A DNA stretch of 64,000 bases from Nematostella vectensis. Its lineage: Eukaryota; Cnidaria; Anthozoa; Actiniaria; Edwardsiidae. The position numbers were made by a program, and so were the translations under genes. The notes below the pieces were generated by a model. That model worked only from the letters and a program-made list of their open reading frames with translations, did not search any database and was not told the DNA's origin. The stretch lies in contig NC_064037.1 in the NCBI RefSeq assembly GCF_932526225.1, forward strand, positions 11,824,203 through 11,888,202, in the 5' to 3' direction. Shown one piece after another: positions 21,602 to 35,541 of this stretch; within the stretch, counting starts at the first letter, position 1, and each line of letters opens with the position of its first letter.

Positions 21602-24600
21602 TCATGTCTGAATGCCATTTGGGAGCCATCGCGGAATAAAGTAGGGGTAGGCCAGGTGACCATCTTTGAGCCTGCGGTTATTAATTCTGATGAGCAGCGG
21701 TTCCACCAGCTCGTTGAGCCTGCAGAAATTGCGGTATACAACGCGACGGGCTGCGCGGTCTTCTAGAAATGATGCGTAGTCAAGAAGTCTATCGTAACGA
21801 AAAGTGCCTAGGCTAGATGTGAAGGCACACTGGGTCTGTAGAATTAACAACAGGATGATATCATTGTCACAGACGTGAAGCATCTACTGACCTGAAGCCC
21901 CCGGCGTCACAATAACATACAAATGGCGTCAAATTGTCCAACGATAATTCACTAAGTAAAAACCGTAAATAAGTTCTAGCTTCCTAGCTATCCAGAAGTT
22001 TTGGGCATAGAGTACTTTTCAATATATAAAGAAGCATGGTCTATACTTTATTACCTCAGAAACAGTCCGGAGCGGTAGGTTGAGCAGGCTGAAGCGGTCA
22101 GCGGGTGCTCGGCTGTCGTTGTACAACTTTGTCGGGGCGTTCGGCACGTACGAAACATAATCAGTCAGTGGATAATTCACTGCCGTATGGCGACCGATAA
22201 CTATCCACAGAAACCGAGAGATTATCGATCGTAATTGCATCACGGACCTGATGGAGGTAGGGAAACGACGGATCTACATTACGAAAAACAGGATATATCT
22301 TAAATCTGAGTTTTCACGTATCCCTTCATATCATCAGATATTCCCTAATGCTGCATTCTCACCTTTCCGTTCCCATCAACAGATATTTCCTTGGCAAATG
22401 CTTGTAGCTCTTTATCCTCGAGGACGTCTTCCTTCTTTTTGTAGTATCTGAAGTTGTGAAAATGTTGTGTGCTATCAAAGACTATCAGGAATCAAAGTAC
22501 ACAAAGGTGGTTCAGATATTTGTTATATCGTATATGGCCAAAGCCCCCCCGGGGGGGGGGGGGGTTTTTAGGGGGTATCCGAGAAAAAAAGGATTTTCTC
22601 TTAAAAATGGTATTTTTAAGCCTCCTGAGGTATTGTTTAGGTTAACAATTTTTGGTCGTGCAGGTATTTTTTAGGGGTATTTTTCGAATTTTCCGACGAG
22701 CATCCCTATCGCTTTTACCTTGAAGAACTTCTCGGCGAGACTATCACGCTCTAAGTCAGCATGAAGCGTCCGCCATATTGAAAAGTGTGAGTCTGCGCGC
22801 AAAGCATCATGGAGCTAACAGAAAGGGAGTAGCCTGGGGACGAGGCTAACGTGGCCATATCTGAAGCGTATAAGCTAGGGGAGGGGGCCATCCCTTGTAT
22901 TGCCATCTACCTCCATATGTCCTTATGAAAAATGCCCTCCAAATATCCCCGAACCGCCTGGCTACGGCCTTGTATCAGCTTTGATACCATCTTTTCTTAC
23001 TTATGTGCGGTATTTGAAGAAAGGGAGGAGCTTGCCCTGACAAAAATAAATTTACGCGCAAATCCCATGAATAGTAGTTTTCTTACGGTAAAAGGGGCTC
23101 TCCCTTACAATTTTACCTTTGTTGTTGGCGCATTTTCGTTTGGTGTATATCTCCATTAAAAGGTCGTACTTACATTTGCACATACTCCTTAGTAAAGCGC
23201 TCGAGAGCCCTGTTGAGAATCTTGCCATCGTCTCTGTATGGGTAGTACGGTAAAGTACCACGATCATCCACGCCTCGGTTCTATGAAAATAATCCATATG
23301 ATATCATGTGGATATGAAAAGCAATCATTATGGATCCATGCTAGATAAAATGTATATGAATAAGAACAGGTTTGCAGAGATTTTGCGAAACGTCCCAAAA
23401 CGACAACTTTAACCTAATTTTAAGATTTTTCCACTTGGCAATAAATACGTTCCAAATCACCCTGTAAAATTGCATGTTGCGAGAAGTACTTTTGATAGCT
23501 CAATCAGGATGGAACATAAGTTTAGTAAGAGGCTCGCTTCTTCCTTTTTCATCAAGAGAACGTTGTGTTTGTTGTACAGGGAATAATTTTACCATTTATC
23601 TCTTTGCCCCTCCCCACCCTGTCCTGGTCGGGCTTGTGCTTACAATGAGATCCTCGGTAAAGCCATGAGCTATCCAATCCTCGCTCTTTGCCGCGCCGGA
23701 GACAAGCTTACTTGCGCCTTTCCATCCGTAAGCGTATAAAGTGTGCATGAATTGTCCGGGTGCCAAAAGAGCGGGCGCACACAAAACATTGGCGGTGAGG
23801 ACCCCCCGGCAGTGAAACTTTAGCATCTGGTACAGAGGGTGCTTGTGGGACAAGTGTCTCTCCATGCTCACGCAGACAGCCTCGGCAACTAAGTGGGCGT
23901 GGCTAAGATGGTCCACCATTTGGCTGTACCCGCCATCGGTCACTTGCACGTTCAGTTTAGCCAGGGTCCATTTTCCTCCGTCTTTGGGTGTGAAAACGGC
24001 AGAATCTGAACAGTCGTTGAAAAATGAGAATTTTGTTCAGGTTATTTAGGACTTATATATTATTTAGGGTTAATGGCGCGTTATTGAGAGCCACAGAATT
24101 ATGCTTTAATCCTAATGCCAACTCTAGCTTACCCTAGAGTAGTCAAGGCTTCGTCCGTAATGGGACCAAGGACCCAATCCCTGGATCCAATGTGCCTTCC
24201 TACCTAGTCCAGTCATTGGTTCGCCCCTGATGGGGGCCGACATAGCGTGGACAAAGATTCACCCTTGATGTTAACAAAAGAACTATTTTCTTTTTAGAAG
24301 AATGACACATCCCTCGTGTGACCAAGAACCCCATCCCTCGTGTGACCAAGAATCCCATCCATCGTGTGACCAAGAACCCCATCCCTCGTGTGACCAAGAA
24401 TCCCATCCATCGTGTGACCAAGAACCCCATCCCTCGTGTGACCAAGAATCCCATCCATCGTGTGACCAAGAACCCCATTACTCGTGTGACCAAGAACCCC
24501 ATCCCTCATGTGACCATGAACCCCATCCCTCATGTGACCATGAACCCCATCCCTCGTGTGACCAAGAATTCCATTCCTCGTGTGACCAAGAACCCCATTC

Positions 24601-27600
24601 CTCGTGTTACAAAGAATCCCATTCCTCGTGTGACCAAGAATCCCATTCCTCGTGTGACCAAGAATTCCATCCTTCGTGTGACCAAGAATCCCATCCCTCG
24701 TGTGACCAAGAATCCCTTCCCTCGTGTGACCAACAATCCCATTCCTTGTGACCAAGAACCCCATCCCTCATGTGACCAAGGATCCCATCCCTCGTGTGAC
24801 CAAAGATCCCATCCCTCGTGTGACCAAGGATCCCATCCCTCGTGTGCCTAAGAATCCCATCCCTCGTGTGACCAAGAATCCCATCCCTCGTGTGACCAAG
24901 AATCCCATTCCTCGTGTGACCAAGAATCCCATCCTTCGTGTGACCAAGAATCCCATCCCTCGTCTGACCAAGAATCCCTTCCCTCGTGTGACCAACAATC
25001 CCATCCCTTGTGACCAAGAACCCCATCCCTCGTGTGACCAAGGATCCCATCCCTCGTGTGACCAAGGATCCCATCCCTTGTGTGACCAAGGATCCCATCC
25101 CTCGTGTGACCAAGAATCCCATCCCATCCCTCGTGTGACCAAGAATCCCATCCCATCCCTCGTGTGACCAAGAATCCCATCCCTCGTGTGACCAAGAATC
25201 CCATTCCTCATGTGATCAAGAATCTCATCCCTCGTGTGACCAAAAATCCCATCCCATCCCTAGTCTGGCCAAGAACCCTATCCCTAGTGTAGCCAAGAAC
25301 CCCATCCCTCGTGTGACCAAGAATCCCATTCCTCGTGTGACCAAGAACCCCATCTCTCGTGTGGCCAAGACCCCCATCTCTCGTGCGACCAAGAACCCCA
25401 TCTCGTGTGACCAAGAATCCCATCCCATTCCTCGTGCGACCAAGAACCCCATTCCTTGGTTGACCAAGAATCCCATCCCATCCCTCGTGTGACCAAGAAC
25501 ACCATCCCTTATGTGACGAATAACCGAATCCCTCGTGCGACTAAGAATCCCATCCCATCCCTCCTGTGGCCAAGAACCCCATCCCCCGTGTGACCAAGAA
25601 CCCCATCCCATCCCCCGTGTGACCAAGAACCCCATTCCATCCCTCGTGTGACCAGGAACCCCATCCCAACCCTCCTCCTTTGTTTCTAGCCTGAACAAAG
25701 GTTCACCCTTGATGTTAACAAAAGAACTATTTTCTTATAAGAAGAATGACACATCCCTCGTGTGACCAAGAACCCCATCCCTCGTGTGACCAAGAATCCC
25801 ATCCATCGTGTGACCAAGAACCTCATTCCTCGTGTGACCAAGAACCCCATCCCTCATGTGACCAAGAATCCCATTCTTCGTGTGACCAAGAACCCCATTC
25901 CTCGTGTTACAAAGAATCCCATCACTCGTGTGACCAAGAATCCCATCCCTCGTGTTACCAAGAATCCCATCCCTCGTGTTACCAAAAACCCCATCCCTCG
26001 TGTGACCAAGAATCCCATCCCTTGTGACCAAGAACCCCATCCCTCATGTGACCAAGGATCCCATCCCTCGTGTGACCAAGGATCCCATCCCTCGTGTGAC
26101 CAAGGATCCCATCCCTCGTGTGACCAAGAACCCTATCCCTCGTGTGACCAAGAACCCTATTCCTCATGGGGCCAAAAACTCCTCTGGATTAACCAAGGAT
26201 CCTCCTACCTGGTTTGTAGTCCATCTGTATGGCCACGGGCTTAAGGGTGTGGCTCCCTTTCCATCCCCACCTTTTCCAGTACCAATTTTTCGGCGGTTTC
26301 TCTTCCACTGATGCAAAGAGGGCGATAGGAGAATAGAAAGGCCAAAGGGTGCGATTAGCATGGTCATCTACGATGTCCTTCATGAATACCATGTCATCGG
26401 CAAGTGGGTAACGAAGAGCAAACAACAGGCCTTTTTCGATAACCTTAAGAGACAATGACCATATCTATAAAATCTACACCTTCGCAGTTATAATTAGATG
26501 CAAATACGGAGAGGAAAACAAAAGACTGATCATTAATTATTAACAATTGACAAAATACAGTGGTATCTCCATTAAGCAGCAAACCTCGGGAATTAGATTG
26601 GTGGCCGCTCAATAGAGGCTGGGAGCGTGATAGATATACCACTGTAAGGGTAAGGCATGATAGATACAATATGATAGATAGGTGAAATTATTATTAGGAA
26701 GAGAAATGATCAGGCATTTGATAAACCAACCTCTTTCAGTTTTTCGTTGTTGTTTATCCTTCTTCCAAGAGCTTCTCCCACGGCCTTCTTCCAGTTGAAA
26801 TTTGGGTTGAGGTTTTTTTTAAGATTGCTGAATGAAAGTCCCACTATCAAATAAAACCTTAAACATTAATCTTGTATGAGAAACTATGATCTCGCGGAAT
26901 GATGGGAAAGGGGAGCTTCTAAGGGTGATCTGTTGATATCGCCTTTATCAGACAAGGTGACCTGTTGGTCTTACCTTTATAAGACCAGAAGACCTTTTGC
27001 GTTACCTTTATCAGAGAATGTGGCCTGTTGGTCACCGAACAAGGTGATTTGTTTGGTTTTAACTTTATCACACAAGGTGACCTTCTGATTGTACCTTCAT
27101 CCGAGAGAGTGACCTGTTGCAGACCAAGTGGGTTTGCTCCAGCAAGTCGCTGCTCTGTAAAATACTTGTCCGAAAGGTATTTGGTGACGTCCATCTGGAA
27201 TGGTTCGTACTCAGATGGGAGGCGCATCTTGTGCTATGGTTACACCAGAAATGAACTTTTATACGTAAATGAGATAGCAACATATCAACACTTCCACCAT
27301 CATCACTAGAAGCATCGCCATCAACAGCACAGCCGTCCAGGCGCATGCTCAAGGGGGTGCGTCCACCTCTCATGGACCGCCAAAAGTATGTCATTTCTTA
27401 TTGAAGGACCGCCAAAAATAATTCTATTTTCCATATGAAACCTGGCTTTACACCTCTCCCCCCCCCCCTTCCCACCACAAGAATTCCTGGATACACGCCT
27501 GGATACAACATCAATAGCATGATGATCATATCATATGCATTGTTTTTAACTATCTAGTAGTAACTCCTTACCCCAAACGCTTTCTCCAAGGCAGTGCGCA

Positions 27601-27923
27601 TATATTTGTTCAATTCCAAGAAATCTCTGTAAGTCATCTCCTCTGGTCTGCCTTTAGTCATGTCTTTGTAGAGCTCTTGAAACTTGCGCCCTGCTGCCAC
27701 CATGGCAGCGTACTCTGTTAGATGGCTACTAAGCATCGGCTTGTCCTTCACGAACTTTGGATATTCCTTCGTGGACACTGCAAGGCGAGCATAAGGCATA
27801 GCAGCCGAAGGGGCGTTCAATTTAAACTCTTTCTGCTGCTTGTAGAGGCCCGCCTTTCTCTTTATGGAACATGCCGGGGTGACATACTGAGGAAGGGACA
27901 CTTTGCAGTAACCTTTCTCAAAC
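21602..27923 (-). CDS. Lipoxygenase-like protein, catalytic domain (unit 2)
   Basis: Exons 27,572-27,923, 27,095-27,233, 26,731-26,843, 26,209-26,443, 23,644-24,005, 23,174-23,280, 22,363-22,447, 22,055-22,273 and 21,602-21,835 have exactly the lengths and phases of the unit 1 gene and contain no stop or frameshift. The Ser at the first iron-ligand position and the C-terminal Thr are shared, so both changes predate the duplication. Private differences are mostly single residues, for instance Cys for Gly in the VLGAPALL segment and His in WIAHGF, which is Gln in unit 1. Open frames in all three copies argue for recent duplication or continued constraint. Confidence 0.8.
24307..26175. repeat. 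24-bp minisatellite in a lipoxygenase-like intron (unit 2)
   Basis: Same consensus and same two-block layout as unit 1, with a spacer near 25,676-25,747, but longer and with a different order of variant units (AAGAAC, AAGAAT, AAGGAT, AACAAT). The length difference between units shows continued turnover after duplication. Confidence 0.92.
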
Positions 27924-28733
27924 CTGAAATATGAGGAGAAAAGAAATACTGGTCATTTGGCATTGATGACAGAGATCATAGAGTCGCCTCTATATGTGTT
28001 TTGAGGGGTTGGAGGGTATGCTATGAAATGCAAGGCTGACAAAAGTATTTGATCATCATTTTGGTCTTACATGTTTCTTTCTATGCTGAACAACTTTGAC
28101 CAATCAGATTCGGCTTGAACACTGTAAACATTTTGACCATTTTTGAAAAAAAAAAAAAACAGCCAATCAGGTTAGGGTGTTCCCACGCTCAATCGACAGA
28201 CAGAAATGAAAAAGTAAACATTCTTTAGAGGAATACTTTCGATATACACGCTGTACTATGAATTATCTAGAAGAACTCAGGTATATTTCTGTGTAATGTC
28301 AGCTTAGATTTTAATAAATTATATTCAGTTAAACTCAGCGCGGAGCTCCATAGTTATAGAAATTGGTCATAAACTAGGTGACTCAAAAATTGTGGTCAAT
28401 GTCACACGCTGTCAGCTATCTGTACCACTCACGTGACCATGCGACCAGGCCAGCTAAGTGATTGATCGCTCTAAACCAATGAGAGAGTTCTAGTTCCAGC
28501 AAGAACCGGGGGGACTTGAAAAAGACGGGGGATTAAGCCTATTCTGACTTTCGACGTAAAACGAATGTCGGAATGCATGATTGCAGAAACGAATTAACAA
28601 GAAAAAGTGAGAAAATGCAACTGATTAGCCAGTAAAATGGCCGTATGAAAATGAGAATTTGAAGGATATGTCTGTCTAAGGAACTGCTTTGTACTTTTAC
28701 ATGCTTGAAATATTATCTGCACGACTTCTTTAC

Positions 28734-30113
28734 CTCTCGCGGTGGCTGACGCAACATAAAATCGTGCAAGGGGTATTCGTGCATCATCAGTCAACCTTTC
28801 AACTGCAATAGGAATGCCTTGGGGGCGCCAATGTGTAATTAAGTAATTTAGTGAACATAAATGGGATAAAAACATGTCCCAAGTAAATAGGAAATCGCAG
28901 ATTCAGATGTCCAAATAGATAAACCACCGAACGATTAAGTAAATATTGCTTGGAATTTGAAACCAGCTTTTCAAATTGTTTTTTTGCGCGCGCGCCGACG
29001 TGCACTGGAATGATGCCATGAGCGCGCGCTGTTTGAAGTTTTTTTTTTATTGTCTTTGGCGTTTGCGTAGGATTAGAAATAATTTTATAAAAGAAATATA
29101 ACATTCTTTTTGTGGCTTCGTTGAGTTTTGAAAACCCCGGTGTTTGTAAGTGGAATATTCGATCAGACGTTGTTATTATGGATCTCTATTTATCCTAGTC
29201 TACTAATTCTAGTCTAGAAACTCTATTATGGTCATAACCCTAAACTGCCCAAAGATTCTTCATATAAAAATATGGTAATAAAGCTGGCTCCGCTTTTAGG
29301 CAGTGCCTAAATCTATATATTATAAAATAAAAAAGTGGAGGTGGTGGTGGTGGTGGTGGTAGGGGGGTCACGATTTTTGGGCTTGGATTTGAAGGGGTGC
29401 ACAAAATTTTGAGCCCAGGAATTGCAAAAATACCGACCCGACCCTCCCCCCCCCACACACAAGTAATTAATGACCGCTCCCTTGCGTTAGTTAGAATGAA
29501 GGAAGCAAGAACGCGTTAACCAGAATATTAAAAATTACAGCAATAAAAGTTTTACTTTTTATGATTTACAGTATATGAGTAGAGACACTGAAAAGGATCA
29601 AAAGTAAGGATTTAAACAAGAACATAGCGGTTAGTAGAACTAAGGGTGCTCGTAGGCGATATTAAGTGGCGAAGAGCAATAAATCTACATCCTGGTAAAT
29701 CTAGATATCTTTTCAAGCAATGCTTTTTAAGATTATAATTTTTTAGACTCACCCATTGATTTGAACCGTTTGCAGCGCGACAAAGAAGAAGAGGAAGCCA
29801 ACGAGGCCATAAGTCCACATCCTGTGAATGTGTCAAAAATGTGAACGCTGTGACTAAGAGAAAACGTATTTTATGCATATGACCAATTCTTACATAGAAC
29901 CTAATGCTGAGCACTCTAGAGTGCTTGTTTGTATTTATTATGTGCAGAAGTGAGGTAATCTTTTCAGATACTCTCAAGGCAAATGCCAAAGCCAAGAGCA
30001 GAAGAGTGTTTTAGGCAAAAAGGAAATACAGATAGGCTAATAGGTTAAAGCTAATTACCTTGTGGTTTTCCGTAGAAGATGAGCCAAAGCGTTTCCCTCA
30101 AATAGCTCGATAT
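28734..30113 (-). CDS. Probable N-terminal exons of the lipoxygenase-like gene (unit 2)
   Basis: Exons 30,059-30,113, 29,753-29,821 and 28,734-28,795 match the unit 1 set in length and phase. The first exon reads RKTTR where unit 1 has RKTIR; the hydrophobic segment starting MWTYGLVGFL is unchanged. The link to the catalytic exons is unresolved, as in unit 1. Confidence 0.5.
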
Positions 30114-33100
30114 CTGTGAAATGGCAGAGTTATATGTGGACAAGCACTCACACACCCACATATGATGACGGACCACTGAATATTGTGTAGCGTCTTAACC
30201 CTTTCAAGTAGCGTCGAAATTTACACAACATTGCACAACTTGTTCTGGTTTATTGCCTATTCCCTAAAGAACTCTTTTGTTTTCTGATTGGTGTCTTTTT
30301 CTTGGCATGCAAACAAGTAATTTACACAATTTCAACATATGCTTTCAGGCATATGCTTTCAGGTATTTTACGGAACATCTTGCAAGTACTTTGATTAGGA
30401 AAAGAAAACAACTGGGCATGGATAGTCCGGACGATCTCACGATTTTTTTTTATAACAACATCTGATATTCAGTTGAGGCTGGGTAGTTTTTATTTTTGGA
30501 GCATTTTAAGGCTGAAAACGTTCCTAACGATATTCTTAAATTCTATTGTATAAATACAAAAAGCCCAAATTGTCGTGAACCAGAAGAATAAATACAATAC
30601 ACCAAAAACTTGTATTCGACTCTGCTCTGCTCTGTCGAATACTAGCTTTCGGTGTATTATTCTTAAATTCTATGGTATATAGAAATATAATACCCAATTA
30701 ATTACACTTTTTGCTGTTCATTAACGGGAAAGGGACATTCATTTGTGCCAAAAGTTACATCGATAGCGGTATTGTACGTTCATCAACATCGCACGAAACA
30801 TCATTTAGCGTGACTCGACATTCAATAACTATAATCGAATATTCGTGAACATTTATTAGCATCAGCGGAGAAACAATAACGCACTTGTACAAAAATCGTA
30901 ATTTCTAACGTTTTAGCAGTAAGTAACGCGGAATCCCTCAACTGCTAAAAACGTTAGAAATTACGATATTATAGTGTACCCAGGCGACGGAAAACATTCA
31001 AAACCGACAAGTACAATTCAGATTCGGTAGCCCTTTCTCACTTTGAATCCACTAGGAAGATGTAGTGTATTAGCACACTTTACTTAAGTATCATATAACA
31101 GAGATGACGTTATTGATAATGATTATTTGTAATACCATATAAGGTCATGGCGTATGCCATAAGTTGTAAATACTGTGATTAAAGATCAGTCTATATTCGC
31201 AAACCAAAGCGTGCGGTTGTGTTAACTGACTCCAATGAATATATAGCGAAAGACACTAAAGAAGACAATTAGAAATACCGCTTATTCTGAATTTCTAACG
31301 TTTTAGCAGTAAACGCAGAATCCCTCAATTGCTAAAACGTTAGAAATAACCGCTTATTCTGAATAAATACACATCACAAAGCAATGAGAATTTATTGTGA
31401 CCTTTATTCTATAGGATATAAGACAGGACAATTACAGGAGGTGATCAATAGTGAAAATATTCGAGCTAGTTACTGGGATTGACTTGAGACTGACTGAGTG
31501 GTTGCTTAAGCCTGTGATGTTGCTATATTAGAAGGGCCGAGGAGCAGGGCAGAAAAAATGATATACAATACTTTGAACTCACTAGGTCGACAATTTACTG
31601 TGATATTTTCGTAAATTGAGAGACATTTCAGACACAAAATTGTTTTTCTTTATATTTTGAGTCTATTTTTCCACAGCAATTTCCAGTCTAGAACTACTAT
31701 GACTGCAAATTATTGCCCAACTAATAAAACAAAATTGATTGCTATATTATTTTAAACCAAGGCAAACATGGCTACAGAGGAGACACATATATTCTTTAGA
31801 AACCAGTGGGCTCCAGTGAATACTGCAGTGTACTTACATGCAGAAACTATTGTTAGGGAGAAGCAGGAGATCATAAATTCACTATATGTTAATACATGAG
31901 CAGTAATCATTTCAGTAGCTATTATCTAGGACACCACTTAGACCCAAATAGCTTACTGGGTATGTACCGACATGCAGCTAGGGGTGGGCACATTGGTTGT
32001 GCCCCTCCCACTCATCCACCAAAGCAGTCATTTTTTAAATATACTTACTTTCCATAATATCTATGACTGCATATCCCCTCCACAGCTAATCAGATTGTTT
32101 GTTATGGTTACCAGACTTCACCTTTTCTAGACATACAGTGACTTCAATTAAATAATTTCTTTTGTTTAATAAAATAAGACTACAAGCATAGACTACAATT
32201 TGTTTTGTTCTATTCCTCTTATTAAACAAACAGAGAAACCATGAAAGGGTTAGTGATCAGCCAAGACAGTGGCTGCAAAGAAAATGGGGTCTTGCATAAA
32301 CCTGGCTTATGGAAAATGTGCGAACTGCCCCACACAAATCTAAAAGAATATTGATTTAACCCTTGCAATTGAATGACCAACCAATCTATGAGCTCGAGCA
32401 CTTCACTTCTTCACGAGAACTTCTAGTTTAAAACTGTGTCATGTCCACCATCTTTGCTTTTGAAATTTCAGATCTCAGATCCATGTTATTTGTGCAGTTG
32501 AAGGCCAGATTCGCGATTTCATTAGTACATATATTACCATAATCTCAATCTCTTCCAAGTAATTATGCAAACATCATCGAAAGTTGGATTGATTTCGCTT
32601 TATTTACTCGTATTTCCATTTGCGACCCGGTCAAGACTCGACAGACACGTGGCGAGGCTCGAGATTAGAATTATCGATTGCCTGCTTTAGACAAATACAG
32701 TTTACTTCAAGACGTATTTGAATGTTCTCTCGACACTCTCTATTTTGAAGTGGAAGTATTTTGAAGCTTATTGATGAAAAATCAATTGGTTAAATTGTAA
32801 GAGCGTTATTGTTAAAATTCCCACGGTCACGTGATCAATGACGTCACAAGTGATGGTAGTTTTCGACAATGTTTGTCTTGATAGCTTTGACACGTAATCC
32901 AATTTTTTTGTCGTTTGGTTAAATTGTAAGGGAGTTATTGATAAAAATCCCACTGTCATGTGACCTTTGTTCATTTTGTCATTTTACTAAATCTGTATTT
33001 TGTTTGCCATTAGGCACAGTTTAAAAATTTGGTAAAGATTGAATAAATTTTGGCCGATTTATTCGTATTGATGTTTTAGGTAACTGTAAATTCAGGTAAC

Positions 33101-33437
33101 TGAGGTGTTCAAGTTTTAGGTAACTGTGAATTCTTCTACGTCACCACATTGAGGGACCAAGTGAGATAGCAACGATGCGCATGCGCAACTTCAGTGCACG
33201 TTAGCCTTCGGTGCAACGACAGTCAAACGTTTGTCAGGGACGTGTCGTTGATCATATTTGCACTTGGTAGAAGTGAAAAATAGTTTAGACACTTCGCAGA
33301 AGTGTACATAGTGATAAACAGTCACGCATCAACCGCAAAAAAAGTTTGGGAAAGAACTACGGCCTTTTTCTTCCCGCACAAACTTTGGAGAGCGGTGACT
33401 GAACTTCACGGCGTGGCCGTGGAGAAATCTCGCGGAA

Positions 33438-35170
33438 AGACATGTCTGCAAATGGAGACAAAAAACAAGGGAAAGAAAGGAGATTCATTCCCAGTGACAT
33501 GAGCGAGGCAAGTACTCCTTTGGAGAAAGAGAGTGGAGCCAAAAAAGGCACACAAAGCGCCACAAAAGAGGCGCACCGGCCATGAATGGGAAAACGGCCG
33601 AAACCACGCCACCAGCCTCGACAAATGAGCAGAGCGAACTCATGAAATTTGACAGTCCATTATTAATCTCCAAGAAACTATGCAAGATAGTTTTTCAAAG
33701 CTCCAGACCACAATAGAGGAGACCTGGTTCGAAGACGGCTCGGGTCCACAAGAGGTTTTGCGTTCTCAAATAAGTGAGAGCGGCGAGCGGAGATGAAAGT
33801 GCTGATGAAAATCAGCCCAAAACTTCCAAGAGACCTCGCATTGGTGCCTCACCAATGGGCCAGGATGGCCAGGAAACTGCTGCCAGGGTATCGGACCAAC
33901 CCACAGATAAATCTGCAGCAAGCCCTAGTGGGGGAAAAACGTCCTCAGACAACGTGCTAAGCACTATTTCTGAGAGACTGAACATGAAGGAAAAGACGGA
34001 AAAGTCAGTAAATGCACAACTCGCAGGGTTGGTAAACAACCTTATATTTAAGGCTGAAAAACCTGACGAGGCGGAGATGAAGGAAAGCATGGAAAAATCA
34101 TCCGCCCAGAGAATTGCAGCTCGCTAGTGGCGACTAAAGTAAACGAATTAACCCATTGACTCCTGCCTATTTTGGAGCTGAATTTACAAAAAACAGACTG
34201 AAAACAGATACCTCCCCACCTATTCTGAGTTTTATACAGCCCTCAAAGTCAAACACAGCTGCACCTAGTCAGCGGTATCCAAGCTTTCTAACAGTGCTTT
34301 GCGGTCCCCACTTTTAATCCCTCGTTGTGCTGAAGCCAGCACAAGTTGATGGTTGCTTGTATTTTTCATCAGAAATACAGCTATGAGCATATTAGGACAG
34401 TGTCTCAGGACATCATGAAGTCTTTTGGGGAATAATTGAGTGCTTTGCTTATGGATATTTGCTAGCAAAGGTGGATTCATGATGATTTTTTCTTGTTTGG
34501 CTTTGCCCGGATGAGAAAATAATTTTCTAGAATCACCACAGCTCTCCTAAATGCTGTCTTTTCTGAAACCAAATTGATTTCAAAATTGTTTACACTGCTA
34601 TTCTGGGTCTGTATGACCTGGAATTGATTTGTTTGGCTTCGGGGTGAAAAGACTTATAAAAAAACCATCTGCCTTTGGGAGAGGAGTGTGGATCTCCCAG
34701 AATGCTTTGCAATACGTAAATATATTTTCGTGGTTGTACAATCCTTCAAGGAATGGACATTGTGTTTTGAGGCCAAGGAAATGTACCTGGAGGATCAGAA
34801 TAAAGGTATCTATTTGTGTCTTGAGCTGTGTTTGCTGATCTCTCTCCCTTGTGTGATATTTTGAGCGTTTTATTGAGAGGGGTGATTCTGCTTTTCTCTT
34901 CTTGTTTGATTTGAGATTTGTCAAAGAACCTGTGCTATTATTTGGCTTAAGAGTAGATGCTAACACCTTGGTTGGATGCATATCTGCAAGACCATTTATC
35001 CCTTAGACTGATGCCTGAGTATCTTCATCTTGTTGTGTTTATTTTGAATTTATGAATTGTTTGGGTTGTTGGTACTTCCCAAAGCCGGTACAGGCCGGTT
35101 GAGGGGTCAATGTGTTAATCTGGAATCGTCTTCGCCCACAAACACGCTTCTTTGATTCACGCGCACAAAC
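33438..35170 (+). pseudogene. Decayed DIRS-like Gag fragment, interrupted by a TTAA element (unit 2)
   Basis: Less damaged than the unit 1 copy: 33,774-34,127 is a continuous open frame of 117 codons including TISERLNMKEKTEKSVNAQL and LAGLVNNLIFKAEKPDEAE. Unit 1 has lost this frame through a one-base deletion in the GGGGGAAAAAC run. The frame then meets a stop and, 20 bp on, the inserted element at 34,152-35,114; the tail WNRLRPQTRSFDSRAQT resumes after it. Confidence 0.45.
34152..35114. mobile_element. 963-bp piggyBac-like non-autonomous element with TTAA target duplication
   Basis: TTAA flanks both ends (34,148-34,151 and 35,115-35,118), and unit 1 has the uninterrupted site GAATTAATCTGG at about 16,266. 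The left end CCCATTGACTCCT is the imperfect inverse of the right end AGGGGTCAATGTG (11 of 13 positions). TTAA duplications and CCC/CAC-type short inverted repeats are typical of piggyBac superfamily elements. No transposase is recognised; a 127-codon minus frame (34,598-34,981) is of unknown meaning. Confidence 0.75.
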
Positions 35171-35176
35171 TGCAAA

Positions 35177-35418
35177 CATTGTCACCAGTTTACTTCAAGT
35201 CGATTACCTAACAATATCCAATGATTTTTAACTGAAAACGTGAAAAATATTTCAACATTTTCAAAGCAGTGTGTCTATTGGAAGTTTCTTTGAGGATTAG
35301 ATTGAGAATTTAAAGTTGGCTTGTCAAATAGCACGGATTCTAATAGATTCTATTGTCTTTTAACAAGTGAGGTTTCCGTGGGACCTCTGCAAGTAAACTG
35401 GTGACAATGTGGCTTTAA
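35177..35418. mobile_element. Left-truncated copy of the AAGCCGCATTGTCAC MITE at the unit 2/3 junction
   Basis: Begins CATTGTCACCAGTTTACTTC directly after AAACTGCAAA of the gag-like remnant and ends GGTGACAATGTGGCTTTAA. Compared with the unit 1/2 junction it lacks about 310 bp that there hold a partial NF-YC exon A and the outer end of the MITE. Confidence 0.65.
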
Positions 35419-35541
35419 GAGTTTTAGATGCTAAAATAATTCTTCTATTAATAGATTTTCCTAAAATATAAGTTGAGAACATTAACAAATAGGTATTCCA
35501 GATTTAGTGTATAATTATGTTATTCTTTCTAATTTTTAAAG

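Larger units (their letters stand above)
16632..35176. repeat. Tandem segmental duplication, unit 2
   Basis: This is the second copy of the unit and the only one seen whole in this window. It opens with an inverted-repeat MITE, then NF-YC exons A-D, then the antisense lipoxygenase-like gene, and ends with the DIRS-like remnant. It carries two private changes: an expanded 115-bp repeat after NF-YC exon D (six copies against three in the others) and a 963-bp TTAA-flanked insertion at 34,152-35,114. Exon B lies 17,326 bp after that of unit 1 and 18,540 bp before that of unit 3. Confidence 0.9.

Noticed and set aside
34598-34981. 127-codon minus-strand frame within the TTAA element
   Set aside because: No recognisable transposase motif and no counterpart elsewhere; kept only as a note inside the element.
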